Assembly (NCBI RefSeq): GCF_000745975.1
Contig: NZ_JQKJ01000014.1
Span: 1 to 64,000, forward strand
From: Desulfobacter vibrioformis DSM 8776
Lineage (GTDB): Bacteria > Desulfobacterota > Desulfobacteria > Desulfobacterales > Desulfobacteraceae
DNA length: 64,000 bases
Direction: 5' to 3'
A model generated the notes under the pieces. It worked only from the letters and a program-made list of their open reading frames with translations. It searched no databases and was not told the origin of the DNA. A program made the translations under genes and the position numbers. Of the stretch, positions 1 through 7,045 are shown one piece after another. Every line of letters begins with the position of its first letter. Position 1 is the stretch's first letter.

Positions 1-221
1 TTAAGCTTTTTAGAACGCCGAATATCCTTCAACCCGTATCCGTTCCGGATTCCATCGGGGAAAAGCTCGGAATGCTTTTCGATGAAATTGTCCACTATTC
101 TTTTGAATTTTTTGGGATCCTGAATCGAAACCATATATTTCTCTTGATCAAAGGGGAGTACAATTGTACGATTCTTTCGGGGAGTTGGCTTTGTTGTCTG
201 AATTTTCGTTGCTCCTTTCAT
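1..221 (-). CDS. Transposase-like protein, N-terminal fragment (cut by window edge)
   Basis: An open frame on the minus strand starts at ATG 219-221 and runs off the left edge, giving 73 visible codons. An in-frame TGA lies two codons upstream, which fixes the start. The protein begins MKGATKIQTTKP and contains NRTIVLPFDQEKY, an FIEKHSELFPDGI segment and a GYGLKDIRRSKK segment. A short aromatic N-terminus followed by an H.ELFP...GY.L.D...SKK pattern is familiar from the start of a group of DDE-type insertion sequence transposases. The family is recalled from memory, not searched. No strong ribosome binding site is visible and no terminal inverted repeat was found on the right side. It could be an intact element continuing leftward or a remnant. 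Confidence 0.5.
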   Translation of the reverse strand, partial: MKGATKIQTTKPTPRKNRTIVLPFDQEKYMVSIQDPKKFKRIVDNFIEKHSELFPDGIRNGYGLKDIRRSKKL

Positions 222-414
222 TTTTCAGGTTATGCTTTGCAACTTAACCATGAACGAAAGCACTCTAAAAATCCAGTCAAAAGGTCACCCCCCAAATCCG
301 TTATAGCCAGAAAAAAGAAATACTGCAGATATCGGTGAGTACAACTATCTGGTAACTTTCAACGCACCTGAATAAAGAAGGTCGCAACTAACCCACTTGT
401 TAAATAAAAAACCA

Positions 415-446
415 AAAGGCTTTTCAGAATATTCTGAAAAGCCTTT
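415..446 (-). terminator. Perfect palindrome, terminator of the tRNA-Lys/tRNA-Glu transcript
   Basis: Bases 415-430 and 431-446 are perfect reverse complements (16 bp each side). Reading on the minus strand, the stem is followed by a T-rich tract (TGGTTTTTTATTT). It lies just downstream of tRNA-Glu and fits an intrinsic terminator. The plus-strand side is also followed by a short T run, so it may work in both directions. Confidence 0.75.
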
Positions 447-455
447 ATTTTTAAG

Positions 456-533
456 TGGCGTCCCCAAGGGGATTCGAACCCCTGTCGCAGGCGTGAAAGG
501 CCTGTGTCCTGGACCGGGCTAGACGATGGGGAC
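456..533 (-). tRNA. tRNA-Glu (UUC), CCA encoded
   Basis: The reverse complement folds as a full cloverleaf. The acceptor arm pairs GTCCCCA with TGGGGAC, with discriminator G and an encoded CCA at 456-458. The anticodon stem CAGGC/GCCTG flanks loop CTTTCAC with anticodon TTC. The T arm reads AGGGG-TTCGAAT-CCCCT. It is the second gene of a two-tRNA transcript, 25 bp downstream of tRNA-Lys and just ahead of the palindromic terminator. Confidence 0.97.
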
Positions 534-558
534 ACTTAAATTTTAACACTTATTAAAC

Positions 559-634
559 TGGTGGGCCGTGCTGGGCTCGAACCAGCGACTCTCTGCTTAA
601 AAGGCAGATACTCTGCCAACTGAGTTAACGGCCC
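559..634 (-). tRNA. tRNA-Lys (UUU), CCA encoded
   Basis: The reverse complement folds as a cloverleaf. The acceptor stem is GGGCCGT/ACGGCCC with discriminator A and encoded CCA at 559-561. The anticodon stem TCTGC/GCAGA holds loop CTTTTAA with anticodon TTT. The T arm reads GCTGG-TTCGAGC-CCAGC. It is the first gene of the tRNA-Lys/tRNA-Glu pair and starts about 24 bp downstream of a good sigma70-type promoter. Confidence 0.97.
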
Positions 635-657
635 GTGGCAGTGTCAAAAACAGGGGC

Positions 658-686
658 AATGTATATGTTTTAATATTTGTTGTCAA
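658..686 (-). promoter_or_regulatory. Sigma70-type promoter of the tRNA pair
   Basis: On the minus strand TTGACA (681-686) is followed after exactly 17 bp by TACATT (658-663). The expected start site near 650 leaves a short leader before tRNA-Lys. The -35 matches the consensus fully and the -10 four of six. Confidence 0.65.
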
Positions 687-701
687 CTATTTTTTTAAAT
701 T

Positions 702-2174
702 TTAAGTCTTTTTATCTACAACTTGTGCAAGTGCATGGGCGACCCGCTCAAGGACAGGGGCCCACGCCCCGGCAGAAGCCTGCCTGAACAGCCGCATGGT
801 CGGATACCATGGAGAATCTTCCCGGTCAAGCAGCCACCGGAAATCAGGCGCAAAGGGAAGAAGTGTCCATACAGGCTTTCCCAAAGCACCTGCCAGGTGA
901 ACCACCGAAGTGTCAACGGATATAATAAGATCCAGATTTTCCATAATGGCTGCAGTATCAGCAAAATCTGAAATTTCAGGTCCCAGATCCTTTTCAAAGA
1001 GTGCCAGACTGTCCATGTTGGTCCATTTTTCATGTTTTTCTTTTTGAAGGCTGTAAAATGAAATGCCGCTTACTTTTCCTAACGTTTCAAACATGCTTAA
1101 ATGGATAGACCGATTACCGTCATTTTTATGTTTCGGGCGGCCTGCCCATACAAGGCCGACTTTAAACGAATTATCACCGGTCATTCTATTGTGCCAAATA
1201 CGGCAAAGCGCTGGATCAGCAGTCAGATATGGGATCTTATCAGGAATGGTTTCTATTTTTGTTTTCAATATATGGGGCAGAGATAACAACGGAACATGAA
1301 AATCAAACCTATCCACAGGACGGGTATCCATGTTTTTTATGGCAACAAGGAGCCGGTCATAAAGCCGGTTTTCTGCCACCAGACGGATCAGGGCAGGACT
1401 TGTTTCAAACACCACCCGGGCACCCAAAGCATGAAGCATGGGAAGATAGCGGATAAACTGCAGGGTATCGCCCAATCCCTGCTCCTCATAAACAAACAAT
1501 GTTTTTCCCTTAACATCCTCTCCCTGCCAGGCAGTGCCATGGGCAAACATCCTCCGGGGAGTCGTTGGCCGGCGCCATCTCCACTCATATGCGGGCCACC
1601 CGTCTTGAAAATTTCCCTTTGACAGCCAGATAAGCGCACGGTTCCAGTGTGCGCTTATCATATCAGGTGAGAGGGAAAGCACCTTTTCAATGGCAGCAAG
1701 AGCCTTGTCGTTGTCCCCCATGGCCCTGAGAATTTCGCAGTGGTTATTATGGGCATCGGCATATTCCGGATCCAGTTCCAGGGCCCTTTCAACAGACATA
1801 AGGGCCTTGTCCAGATTGCCAAGGTTGAGATATGCTACAGCAATATTATTATGGGCCATTTTATGCTCAGGTTTTATTCGGACAGCCATCTCATACCACT
1901 TAACCGATTCCAGATATTTTTCCTGCTGCTGGAAAACATTGCCCATGGTATTAAAGCACCCGGCATTTGACGGCATCAATTCTATGGCTTTTTTAAGATA
2001 GGCAATGGCCAGATCGTTTTTCCCGGCCTTGGAGGCCAGCATCCCCATAAAATGTATTGCATCAGGATGGTCAGGAACCTGGGAAAGAACCTGAAGATAC
2101 ATCTGCTCGGCCGCTTGTAAATTACCTGCGGTATGGCAGGCAACTGCCTTTTTAAGTAATTCAAGCACGGACAT
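702..2174 (-). CDS. TPR-repeat protein with glycosyltransferase-like C-terminal domain
   Basis: About 490 residues. The first half carries roughly five to six tetratricopeptide repeats, visible in segments such as AIAYLKKAIELMPSN, SVKWYEMAVRIKPEH and ALMSVERALELDPEY. The second half (LFVYEEQGLGDTLQFIRYLP, then VGLVWAGRP and a late SVDTSVVHLAGALGKPVW) matches the glycosyltransferase family 9/41-like fold usually fused to TPRs in such proteins. The start at 2174 was chosen because GGGAG precedes it by 6 bp; a longer reading to 2219 would overlap the upstream small ORF. Proteins of this build often sit beside flagellar genes and have been linked to flagellin glycosylation; that role here is inference from position. 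An O-GlcNAc-transferase-like or purely scaffolding role is possible. Confidence 0.8.
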   Translation of the reverse strand: MSVLELLKKAVACHTAGNLQAAEQMYLQVLSQVPDHPDAIHFMGMLASKAGKNDLAIAYLKKAIELMPSNAGCFNTMGNVFQQQEKYLESVKWYEMAVRIKPEHKMAHNNIAVAYLNLGNLDKALMSVERALELDPEYADAHNNHCEILRAMGDNDKALAAIEKVLSLSPDMISAHWNRALIWLSKGNFQDGWPAYEWRWRRPTTPRRMFAHGTAWQGEDVKGKTLFVYEEQGLGDTLQFIRYLPMLHALGARVVFETSPALIRLVAENRLYDRLLVAIKNMDTRPVDRFDFHVPLLSLPHILKTKIETIPDKIPYLTADPALCRIWHNRMTGDNSFKVGLVWAGRPKHKNDGNRSIHLSMFETLGKVSGISFYSLQKEKHEKWTNMDSLALFEKDLGPEISDFADTAAIMENLDLIISVDTSVVHLAGALGKPVWTLLPFAPDFRWLLDREDSPWYPTMRLFRQASAGAWAPVLERVAHALAQVVDKKT

Positions 2175-2203
2175 TTTGATCTCCCGAATCGACCTGGTTG
2201 ATA

Positions 2204-2494
2204 TTACGGTGCAGCCCATGGCTGGGCAATAATAACAGAATCGTCAATGGCCTGATGTTTCTTTACATCTTTTTTAATATAATACGTCTTCTCCCACCAA
2301 CACCTTAATCCCGTTCTTCCGGGGCAAGCTGCCGCCGTGAATTTGCCAATGCCGTTTTCAAATTTCGGACAGAGATTGCAAAAAAAAACAATGGTTGCAT
2401 TACCCGTATCAAGCTGAATAATCGCACCTGTCCGCGCAGAACACCTTATAAGAGGAGGAAGGGGAATAAAATTGATAGTCTGCTTCCAAATATT
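2204..2494 (-). other. Open frame without a standard start codon; possible small cysteine-rich protein or 5'-truncated gene
   Basis: The minus strand is open for 96 codons between the TAA at 2495-2497 and the TAA at 2204-2206, ending 29 bp before the TPR gene. The translation is protein-like: IIQLDTGNATIVFFC, then CNLCPKFENGIGKF, ACPGRTGLRCWWEK and a charged tail ending DDSVIIAQPWAAP. It has a CxxC pair and further cysteines suited to metal binding. There is no ATG, GTG, TTG or CTG in frame. It may therefore be a gene that lost its 5' end, be frameshifted (a run of nine A lies at 2380-2388), or use a rare ATT start. No family was recognised. The short distance to the TPR gene would allow co-transcription. 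Confidence 0.35.
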
Positions 2495-2514
2495 TTATTT
2501 TCAATTTTTATGTA

Positions 2515-2541
2515 TAAAGTGTTGCCGATTTTTGCCGATAA
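2515..2541 (+). promoter_or_regulatory. Sigma28 (FliA) promoter for fliS-fliT-flaG
   Basis: TAAAGTGT (2515-2522), an 11-bp spacer and GCCGATAA (2534-2541) match the FliA consensus TAAAGTTT-N11-GCCGATAA in 15 of 16 positions. It faces fliS, leaving a leader of about 160 nt. That leader can form a hairpin from GACTGCA (2604-2610) pairing with TGCAGTC (2631-2637). The promoter is close in quality to textbook class III flagellar promoters, and fliA itself is in the window. Confidence 0.9.
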
Positions 2542-2712
2542 CTCACTTTAAGAGTTAATTAAAGAACAATAGTAAAAAAATAGATAAAGAGGCAAAGACC
2601 CCTGACTGCACAATACTTAAAATGAGCCCATGCAGTCTTATGTTACCCAAATTTTTTATGCAACCAGGAATGACCAAAGTTAATCGGTTGCAAAAAGGAG
2701 AGTTAAATTAAT

Positions 2713-3207
2713 ATGGTATACAATGCCCTTAGTTCCTATCAGCAAGTCCAGGTCAGCAGTGAAATTAATCCCCAAAAATTGATCCACATGCTGTACGAAG
2801 GTGCCATCAAACGCATTAATTTTGCACGGGAAGGCGTAATAAACAAAGATCCCAAGCAAAGGGGAGAGAATCTGAGCAAGGCCATTGCCATTATCTCCGA
2901 ACTCAACGCATCCCTTCGTAATATTGAGAATGAAGATATCTTCTTTCTAAGAAGTCTTTTTTTAGCCATGATGCAGGAACTTTGTAAGGTTTCCGTCACT
3001 AACGATATTCAGACCCTGGACCGGGCAATCAAATATCTGATGAAACTCAAACAAATATGGGAAACCAGCGTGATGGGACAGGGGAATACTGCCCAGAATA
3101 CCAAAACCCAGAATACCAAAACTAAGACTGCACAAAAAAAAGAAGTTTCTTCCATGAGTTATTCAGGGTATGAAAGACATGGTCAAAGGACAAGTATTGC
3201 CATTTAA
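2713..3207 (+). CDS. fliS: Flagellar export chaperone FliS
   Basis: Cytoplasmic chaperone that binds the C-terminus of flagellin and keeps it from polymerising before export. The 164-residue protein has the typical N-terminal YNALSSYQQVQVSS and the helix LIHMLYEGAIKRINFAREG, followed by NLSKAIAIISELNASL, all characteristic of FliS. The C-terminus extends some 30 residues beyond the usual length as a Q/N/T/K-rich tail with a repeated QNTKT motif. AGGAG lies about 11 bp upstream, a little far. It is the first gene after the sigma28 promoter, followed 16 bp later by the FliT-like gene. Flagellin and fliD, the usual neighbours, are not in the window. Confidence 0.92.
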   Translation: MVYNALSSYQQVQVSSEINPQKLIHMLYEGAIKRINFAREGVINKDPKQRGENLSKAIAIISELNASLRNIENEDIFFLRSLFLAMMQELCKVSVTNDIQTLDRAIKYLMKLKQIWETSVMGQGNTAQNTKTQNTKTKTAQKKEVSSMSYSGYERHGQRTSIAI

Positions 3208-3223
3208 GCAATAAGGACAATAT

Positions 3224-3616
3224 ATGAAAGATTCAGCAGAGCATATTTCAACGCCGTGCAGTGAATATGAAAATCTTCAGAACAGACACTTAGATCTGCT
3301 TAGGACGGAACAGTTGCCAGATCTGGCTCAGATGACCATTGAGCGCAGAAATGCATCGGAAAAGCTGAAACGTGCCATTAATGAATTTATCAGCACAACG
3401 GATCAGTCCGAATCTTTATCTGATTCTCAAAAAATGGAGGACCTTAAACAGCGCCTTGGGCTGATCCTAAGGGTTGACGAAACCATCGGGATTGAGATAC
3501 AAAGACACAAAAGCCAATTGGAAAAAAGTCTTAAACATCTCAAGCACGGGAAAACAACCCTGGAGCGCTATCGGCCGTCAAAGGACCGCCCCAAATTTAT
3601 CAGCATCAGCCGGTAG
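3224..3616 (+). CDS. FliT-like flagellar chaperone, hypothetical
   Basis: 130 residues, mostly charged alpha-helix: LQNRHLDLLRTEQLPDLAQM at the start and a long RVDETIGIEIQRHKSQLEKS stretch in the second half. There are no membrane segments. Small helical proteins directly after fliS are commonly FliT-type chaperones for the filament cap or junction proteins. The assignment rests on position, size and helical character and not on a diagnostic motif. AAGGAC lies before ATG 3224. The gene sits between fliS and flaG and should share the sigma28 transcript. Confidence 0.6.
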   Translation: MKDSAEHISTPCSEYENLQNRHLDLLRTEQLPDLAQMTIERRNASEKLKRAINEFISTTDQSESLSDSQKMEDLKQRLGLILRVDETIGIEIQRHKSQLEKSLKHLKHGKTTLERYRPSKDRPKFISISR

Positions 3617-3644
3617 AAATTATTTACCCAGGAAGGCAAAAAAC

Positions 3645-4085
3645 ATGGATGTAACAGCAAAAGCAATATCCCATACAGACAGGCCTGAAACCAGCACTAG
3701 GATTCAGGAAACTGCTACCGAAACAGTAAGTGCAGACATTCCTAGACTGTCCCAGTTAAAGCAGGCTGCATCTTCTTCGGCAAGCAGTCAGTTGAATGAA
3801 AGTCAGGCTTCTGAACAAAAAAATGAGGATCCCGGCAATTCGACCGAACTGACCCAATTGACCAAAAAAGATGTCGAAGAAATGGTGGACGCCTTTGAGG
3901 ACTTTGCCAATACGGTTCAGACGAGGCTGAATTTTACCATTGACGACAGCACCGAGGATATGGTGGTCAAAATTATGGACAAAGAGACCAATGAAGTCAT
4001 CAAGCAGTTCCCTGCAGAAGAAATTCTTGAGCTTCGTGAAAAAATGCAGGATTTAAGAGGTCTTCTTTTCAGTACGAATGTTTGA
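3645..4085 (+). CDS. flaG: FlaG family protein
   Basis: 146 residues. The N-terminal half is low complexity (S, A, Q, E). The C-terminal 70 residues hold the FlaG domain: FANTVQTRLNFTIDDSTEDM, then VVKIMDKETNEVIKQFP and a helix EEILELREKMQDLRG. FlaG proteins are found with fliD/fliS and affect filament length in some bacteria. The start at 3645 is supported by CCAGGAAGG upstream and removes the overlap with the preceding gene. It is the last gene of the sigma28 unit, ending 13 bp before the convergent fliW. Confidence 0.88.
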   Translation: MDVTAKAISHTDRPETSTRIQETATETVSADIPRLSQLKQAASSSASSQLNESQASEQKNEDPGNSTELTQLTKKDVEEMVDAFEDFANTVQTRLNFTIDDSTEDMVVKIMDKETNEVIKQFPAEEILELREKMQDLRGLLFSTNV

Positions 4086-4098
4086 ATTGATTCTTTTC

Positions 4099-4524
4099 TT
4101 ATTTCAAAAGCAGCTGCTCGTGTGAGTAGGGACTGCCTTGGAGGATCAGCTGCATCCCTTCTTTTCTTTCATTGTTAATTACAATAGGTGCCATAAAGTT
4201 CGCCGTCATAGCTTCAGGCTTGCCATGGGGAATGGTGATGATGACAAAACAGGATAGTGCTTCCTTTCCAAATTCCCATTTAATCGTCGTGTCAAAATCC
4301 TTAACAGACAGTGTGTACTCAGGATAGAAACGAAGGGGATCCATGACCACAAATGCCAGATTAGGGTCATCCACGCATTGAAACAGATAAAAAGGTGCCG
4401 TTTCCTTTTTTTCGAGAAAAACATATCGTTTCTGCTGCCTGAATCCGGGAATACCCTCCGGCATATTGATGATTTTATCATCATCAATCGTCACTTCGCC
4501 GAATTGTTTTGTATTAATCTTCAT
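4099..4524 (-). CDS. fliW: Flagellar assembly factor FliW
   Basis: FliW binds CsrA and flagellin in a partner-switch: free flagellin titrates FliW and releases CsrA to repress flagellin translation. The 141-residue protein shows the family signature GEVTIDDDKIINMPEGIPGF at the N-terminus, FQCVDDPNLAFVVMDP in the middle and PIVINNERKEGMQLIL near the end. Length is normal. Its start lies 11 bp inside the csrA reading frame, so the two are translationally coupled. The csrA-fliW pair strongly suggests CsrA control of flagellin synthesis here. Confidence 0.96.
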   Translation of the reverse strand: MKINTKQFGEVTIDDDKIINMPEGIPGFRQQKRYVFLEKKETAPFYLFQCVDDPNLAFVVMDPLRFYPEYTLSVKDFDTTIKWEFGKEALSCFVIITIPHGKPEAMTANFMAPIVINNERKEGMQLILQGSPYSHEQLLLK

Positions 4525-4777
4525 TGCCTTGTTCAGACTCCTTGTCTTTATTACCTATCAGTTTGGCTGCCCTTTCAATATCAATGTTATCTGCTCCCTG
4601 GGAGGAAAGGATATTCTCTTTTTGAATAGCGTCAAACACCTCCTGACGCAGAATCGATATTTCCCGGGGTGCATCAATACCTATCCGAATGCTGTTTTTT
4701 CCGGTTTCAACCACCTTTACGATGATATCATTAGCAATGACGATACTTTCACCAACTTTTCGTGTTAAAATAAGCAT
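4514..4777 (-). CDS. csrA: Carbon storage regulator CsrA, translational repressor
   Basis: RNA-binding global regulator that blocks GGA-containing leaders. It has the canonical start MLILTRKVGESIVIANDI and the second RNA-binding strand ISILRQEVFDAIQ. At 87 residues it has a C-terminal extension of about 20 acidic/polar residues beyond the usual 60-75; such extensions occur in flagellated lineages that use FliW as non-competitive antagonist. The gene overlaps fliW. A sigma70-type promoter lies directly upstream, separating it from flgN. Confidence 0.96.
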   Translation of the reverse strand: MLILTRKVGESIVIANDIIVKVVETGKNSIRIGIDAPREISILRQEVFDAIQKENILSSQGADNIDIERAAKLIGNKDKESEQGNED

Positions 4778-4807
4778 AGGCTTAACAAATAATCCACCAG
4801 GCTGACA

Positions 4808-4836
4808 TTAATAATTTTTTTAGCTGTTGAATTCAA
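4808..4836 (-). promoter_or_regulatory. Candidate sigma70 promoter for csrA-fliW
   Basis: On the minus strand TTGAAT (4831-4836) and TATTAA (4808-4813) are separated by exactly 17 bp. The csrA ATG is 30 bp downstream of the -10. It is plausible in an AT-rich intergenic stretch, where chance matches are also frequent. Confidence 0.5.
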
Positions 4837-4955
4837 AAAGGCACTACAGACATCCAGATTGACTCTTAAAATAAACATGCCATTGTTATAATCATTATGC
4901 AACACCAGAGTCAACTGTTGTTCCTGTCCGACCGATATGTATCTATTAGGTCATG

Positions 4956-5459
4956 CTACACTTGGGCCACAAACAGGCAGTGGTTCTTTCCTCCCTGGGT
5001 CACCATCCCGTTGCCGGTGTACCGGGCCTGGGCAGGATTATTTCCGATTAAAGCCATGATGTTATCCACAACAGACAGGTGTTTTTTGACCTGAATCTGA
5101 TTAGATTTTATAAAATTGGCTACAATGTCTTTTTCTTTATCAATGGTGCGCTTGATCTGTCTTATATCATTTTTGCTTTTATTGGACAGCGGCAGGGCAT
5201 GTACCAGTGCGCCCAGGGAGAAGGTTTCCGTTTTTTTATCCATACCGGGAAAATGATTTCGGCAGACAACAAGAATATTATTTCGCAATTTTTCAATTTT
5301 GCGGACAAGATCTTTCTTTGCTCTGGTTGTCTCCCAGATCATACCCAGGTCAATGGTTCCAATCGCCTTTTTTTCAGCCTTTAATACCAGGTGAAGTTGC
5401 TGGTAGCAGGCAAGTTTTTCCTTAAGCAACGCTTGTATACTGTCGGCAGCTTTTTCCAT
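4956..5459 (-). CDS. flgN: FlgN-family flagellar chaperone
   Basis: FlgN is the cytosolic chaperone for the hook-filament junction proteins FlgK and FlgL. The 167-residue protein is almost fully helical, with the FlgN pattern of an N-terminal amphipathic helix (QALLKEKLACYQQLHLVLKA) and a central ETTRAKKDLVRKIEKLRNNI. A candidate sigma54 promoter lies about 110 bp upstream, so it is probably transcribed separately from flgJ. Unusually, its clients flgK and flgL, which normally follow flgN, are absent: the next gene is csrA. Confidence 0.82.
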   Translation of the reverse strand: MEKAADSIQALLKEKLACYQQLHLVLKAEKKAIGTIDLGMIWETTRAKKDLVRKIEKLRNNILVVCRNHFPGMDKKTETFSLGALVHALPLSNKSKNDIRQIKRTIDKEKDIVANFIKSNQIQVKKHLSVVDNIMALIGNNPAQARYTGNGMVTQGGKNHCLFVAQV

Positions 5460-5571
5460 ATCCCTTCTCCCTATTTCATTAATATCAACAAAGATATTAA
5501 ATAGTTAAAGATAAATTCAACGCACAAAACAAATGAATATTTTCATTTTCCGTTTTTGTGCAGATATGAAA

Positions 5572-5587
5572 AGCAACTATCATGCCA
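5572..5587 (-). promoter_or_regulatory. Candidate sigma54 promoter for flgN
   Basis: On the minus strand TGGCAT-GATAG-TTGCT. It keeps the invariant GG (-24) and GC (-12) with 10 bp between them and matches the consensus TGGCAC-N5-TTGCW in 10 of 11 defined positions. It lies between flgJ and flgN. An activator site was not identified. Confidence 0.7.
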
Positions 5588-5605
5588 TAACCTGACACAA
5601 ATACC

Positions 5606-5914
5606 TTAAACTGAGTCCTGAAGCTGCTGGTATAAGAATTCCTTGAAGCCGGTTACACGACGGCCCTGGGATAAATTTTCCGTAAGATACTGATCATGCA
5701 GGGACTGGTAGATGTCAGACGCATTACTTTCGGGGAAAAGACTGTCTCCGGACAGGGTATCCCGCATACGCTGCATCAAGGTATTGAGCATTAAAGCCTC
5801 AAACCCCTGGCAGGCTTTTTCAAGATCTTTTTCGCGCTGAAGCTTCCGGGCCGTACCTGTAGTGTCCTGGGCATCTGTAACAGGCGTTATCACCCCAGGA
5901 ATTTGCATAGACAT
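5606..5914 (-). CDS. flgJ: Rod-binding protein FlgJ (N-terminal domain only)
   Basis: 102 residues containing only the rod-binding domain: KDLEKACQGFEALMLNTLMQ, then RMRDTLSG and DIYQSLHDQYLTENLSQGRR, the hallmark of FlgJ. The C-terminal muramidase domain found in enterobacteria is missing, as is usual in deltaproteobacteria, so peptidoglycan opening must come from another enzyme. It is the last gene of the flgF-G-A-H-I-J unit, 78 bp after flgI. Confidence 0.93.
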   Translation of the reverse strand: MSMQIPGVITPVTDAQDTTGTARKLQREKDLEKACQGFEALMLNTLMQRMRDTLSGDSLFPESNASDIYQSLHDQYLTENLSQGRRVTGFKEFLYQQLQDSV

Positions 5915-5992
5915 AATTTTGCCCCCTCTTTTACTGGCTCAACAAACGGGCCATTTTTCAAAATTGGAATGCTGTGCTGCAAAAAAACAAGT

Positions 5993-7018
5993 CTAAAGTA
6001 TTTCCAGGCTGGCCTGCAACGCCCCGGCTGCCTTGATACTTTCCAGAATACTGATCAGATCCCTGGGCCGGACCCCTAAAGAGTTCAGTCCACTAACCAG
6101 TTCTCCGATGGTGGAGGTGCCGGGCAGTTCCATAAGATACTCGGGTTTTTGCCCCTGAATCACCACGTTCAAATCCCCATGGGCCACGGCCACATTTGAA
6201 ATGGTCACGTCACTGCCGATAACCACAGTGCCGGTTTTTTCGTTAATCACGACCTTGGCAACGGTATCCGGAATCACAGACAACCCTTCCACATCGGCAA
6301 TAAACTCCGCCACATGCTCCTGCTGCATGGATTCCGGCACATTCAGGCAGATGGCGCTGGCATCAATGATTTTTGCAATCCCCTCCCCTAAAGCGGCATT
6401 GATGGTATCCCCCACCCGCCGGGCCGTGGTGAAATCCGGACGGAACAGGGACAGGGTCAATTGTTTTTTCCCTTCCAGATGGAAGGGAATCTCACGTTCC
6501 ACTGTAGCCCCGTTGATAATCCGGGCGGTGAGAAGATGACTGTTCCGATCGTTCACACCGGCGGGAATTGCAAGACTTACGGCACCCTGGGCAATGGCAT
6601 AGACGTTGCCGTCAACCCCTTTCAGGGGCATCATTAGAAGGGTCCCGCCTTTAAGACTCGTGGCATCCCCCAGGGACGAAACCGTGATGTCAATGCGGTC
6701 CCCGATCCGAGCAAAGGGCGGAATATTTGCCGTGGCCATAATCGCTGCCACATTTTTTACCTTGATCTGGCTTTTGTCAAAATGAAGACTCATCTTTTTA
6801 AGCATATTGGTCAAAGATTGTCGGGTAAACAGAATATTGTTCTTATCTCCTGTGCCGTTAAGCCCCACCACCAGGCCATATCCGGTGATCTGATTCGAAC
6901 GGACCCCCTGGATGGCGGCCATGTCCTTAATTCGGGTCGCCATGGCAGGCACTGAAACGGCAATCAGACACAGCGCGATCCCTGTACTGATCATTATTTT
7001 TTTCAACATATTGTTCAT
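5993..7018 (-). CDS. flgI: Flagellar P-ring protein FlgI
   Basis: Periplasmic protein of the P ring, the bushing in the peptidoglycan layer. Residues 1-27 form a Sec signal peptide ending SVPAMA. Family motifs follow: RIKDMAAIQGVRSNQITGYG, GLNGTGDK, and near the end a segment around GELVSGLNSLGVRPRDLIS. About 341 residues, normal. The start at 7018 is preferred over the longer 7042 reading because AAAGGAG sits 8 bp upstream of it; the longer form would nearly abut flgH. It depends on FlgA for ring assembly, encoded two genes upstream. Confidence 0.97.
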   Translation of the reverse strand: MNNMLKKIMISTGIALCLIAVSVPAMATRIKDMAAIQGVRSNQITGYGLVVGLNGTGDKNNILFTRQSLTNMLKKMSLHFDKSQIKVKNVAAIMATANIPPFARIGDRIDITVSSLGDATSLKGGTLLMMPLKGVDGNVYAIAQGAVSLAIPAGVNDRNSHLLTARIINGATVEREIPFHLEGKKQLTLSLFRPDFTTARRVGDTINAALGEGIAKIIDASAICLNVPESMQQEHVAEFIADVEGLSVIPDTVAKVVINEKTGTVVIGSDVTISNVAVAHGDLNVVIQGQKPEYLMELPGTSTIGELVSGLNSLGVRPRDLISILESIKAAGALQASLEIL

Positions 7019-7045
7019 GATGCCTGCTCCTTTAGCCCGCAACGC

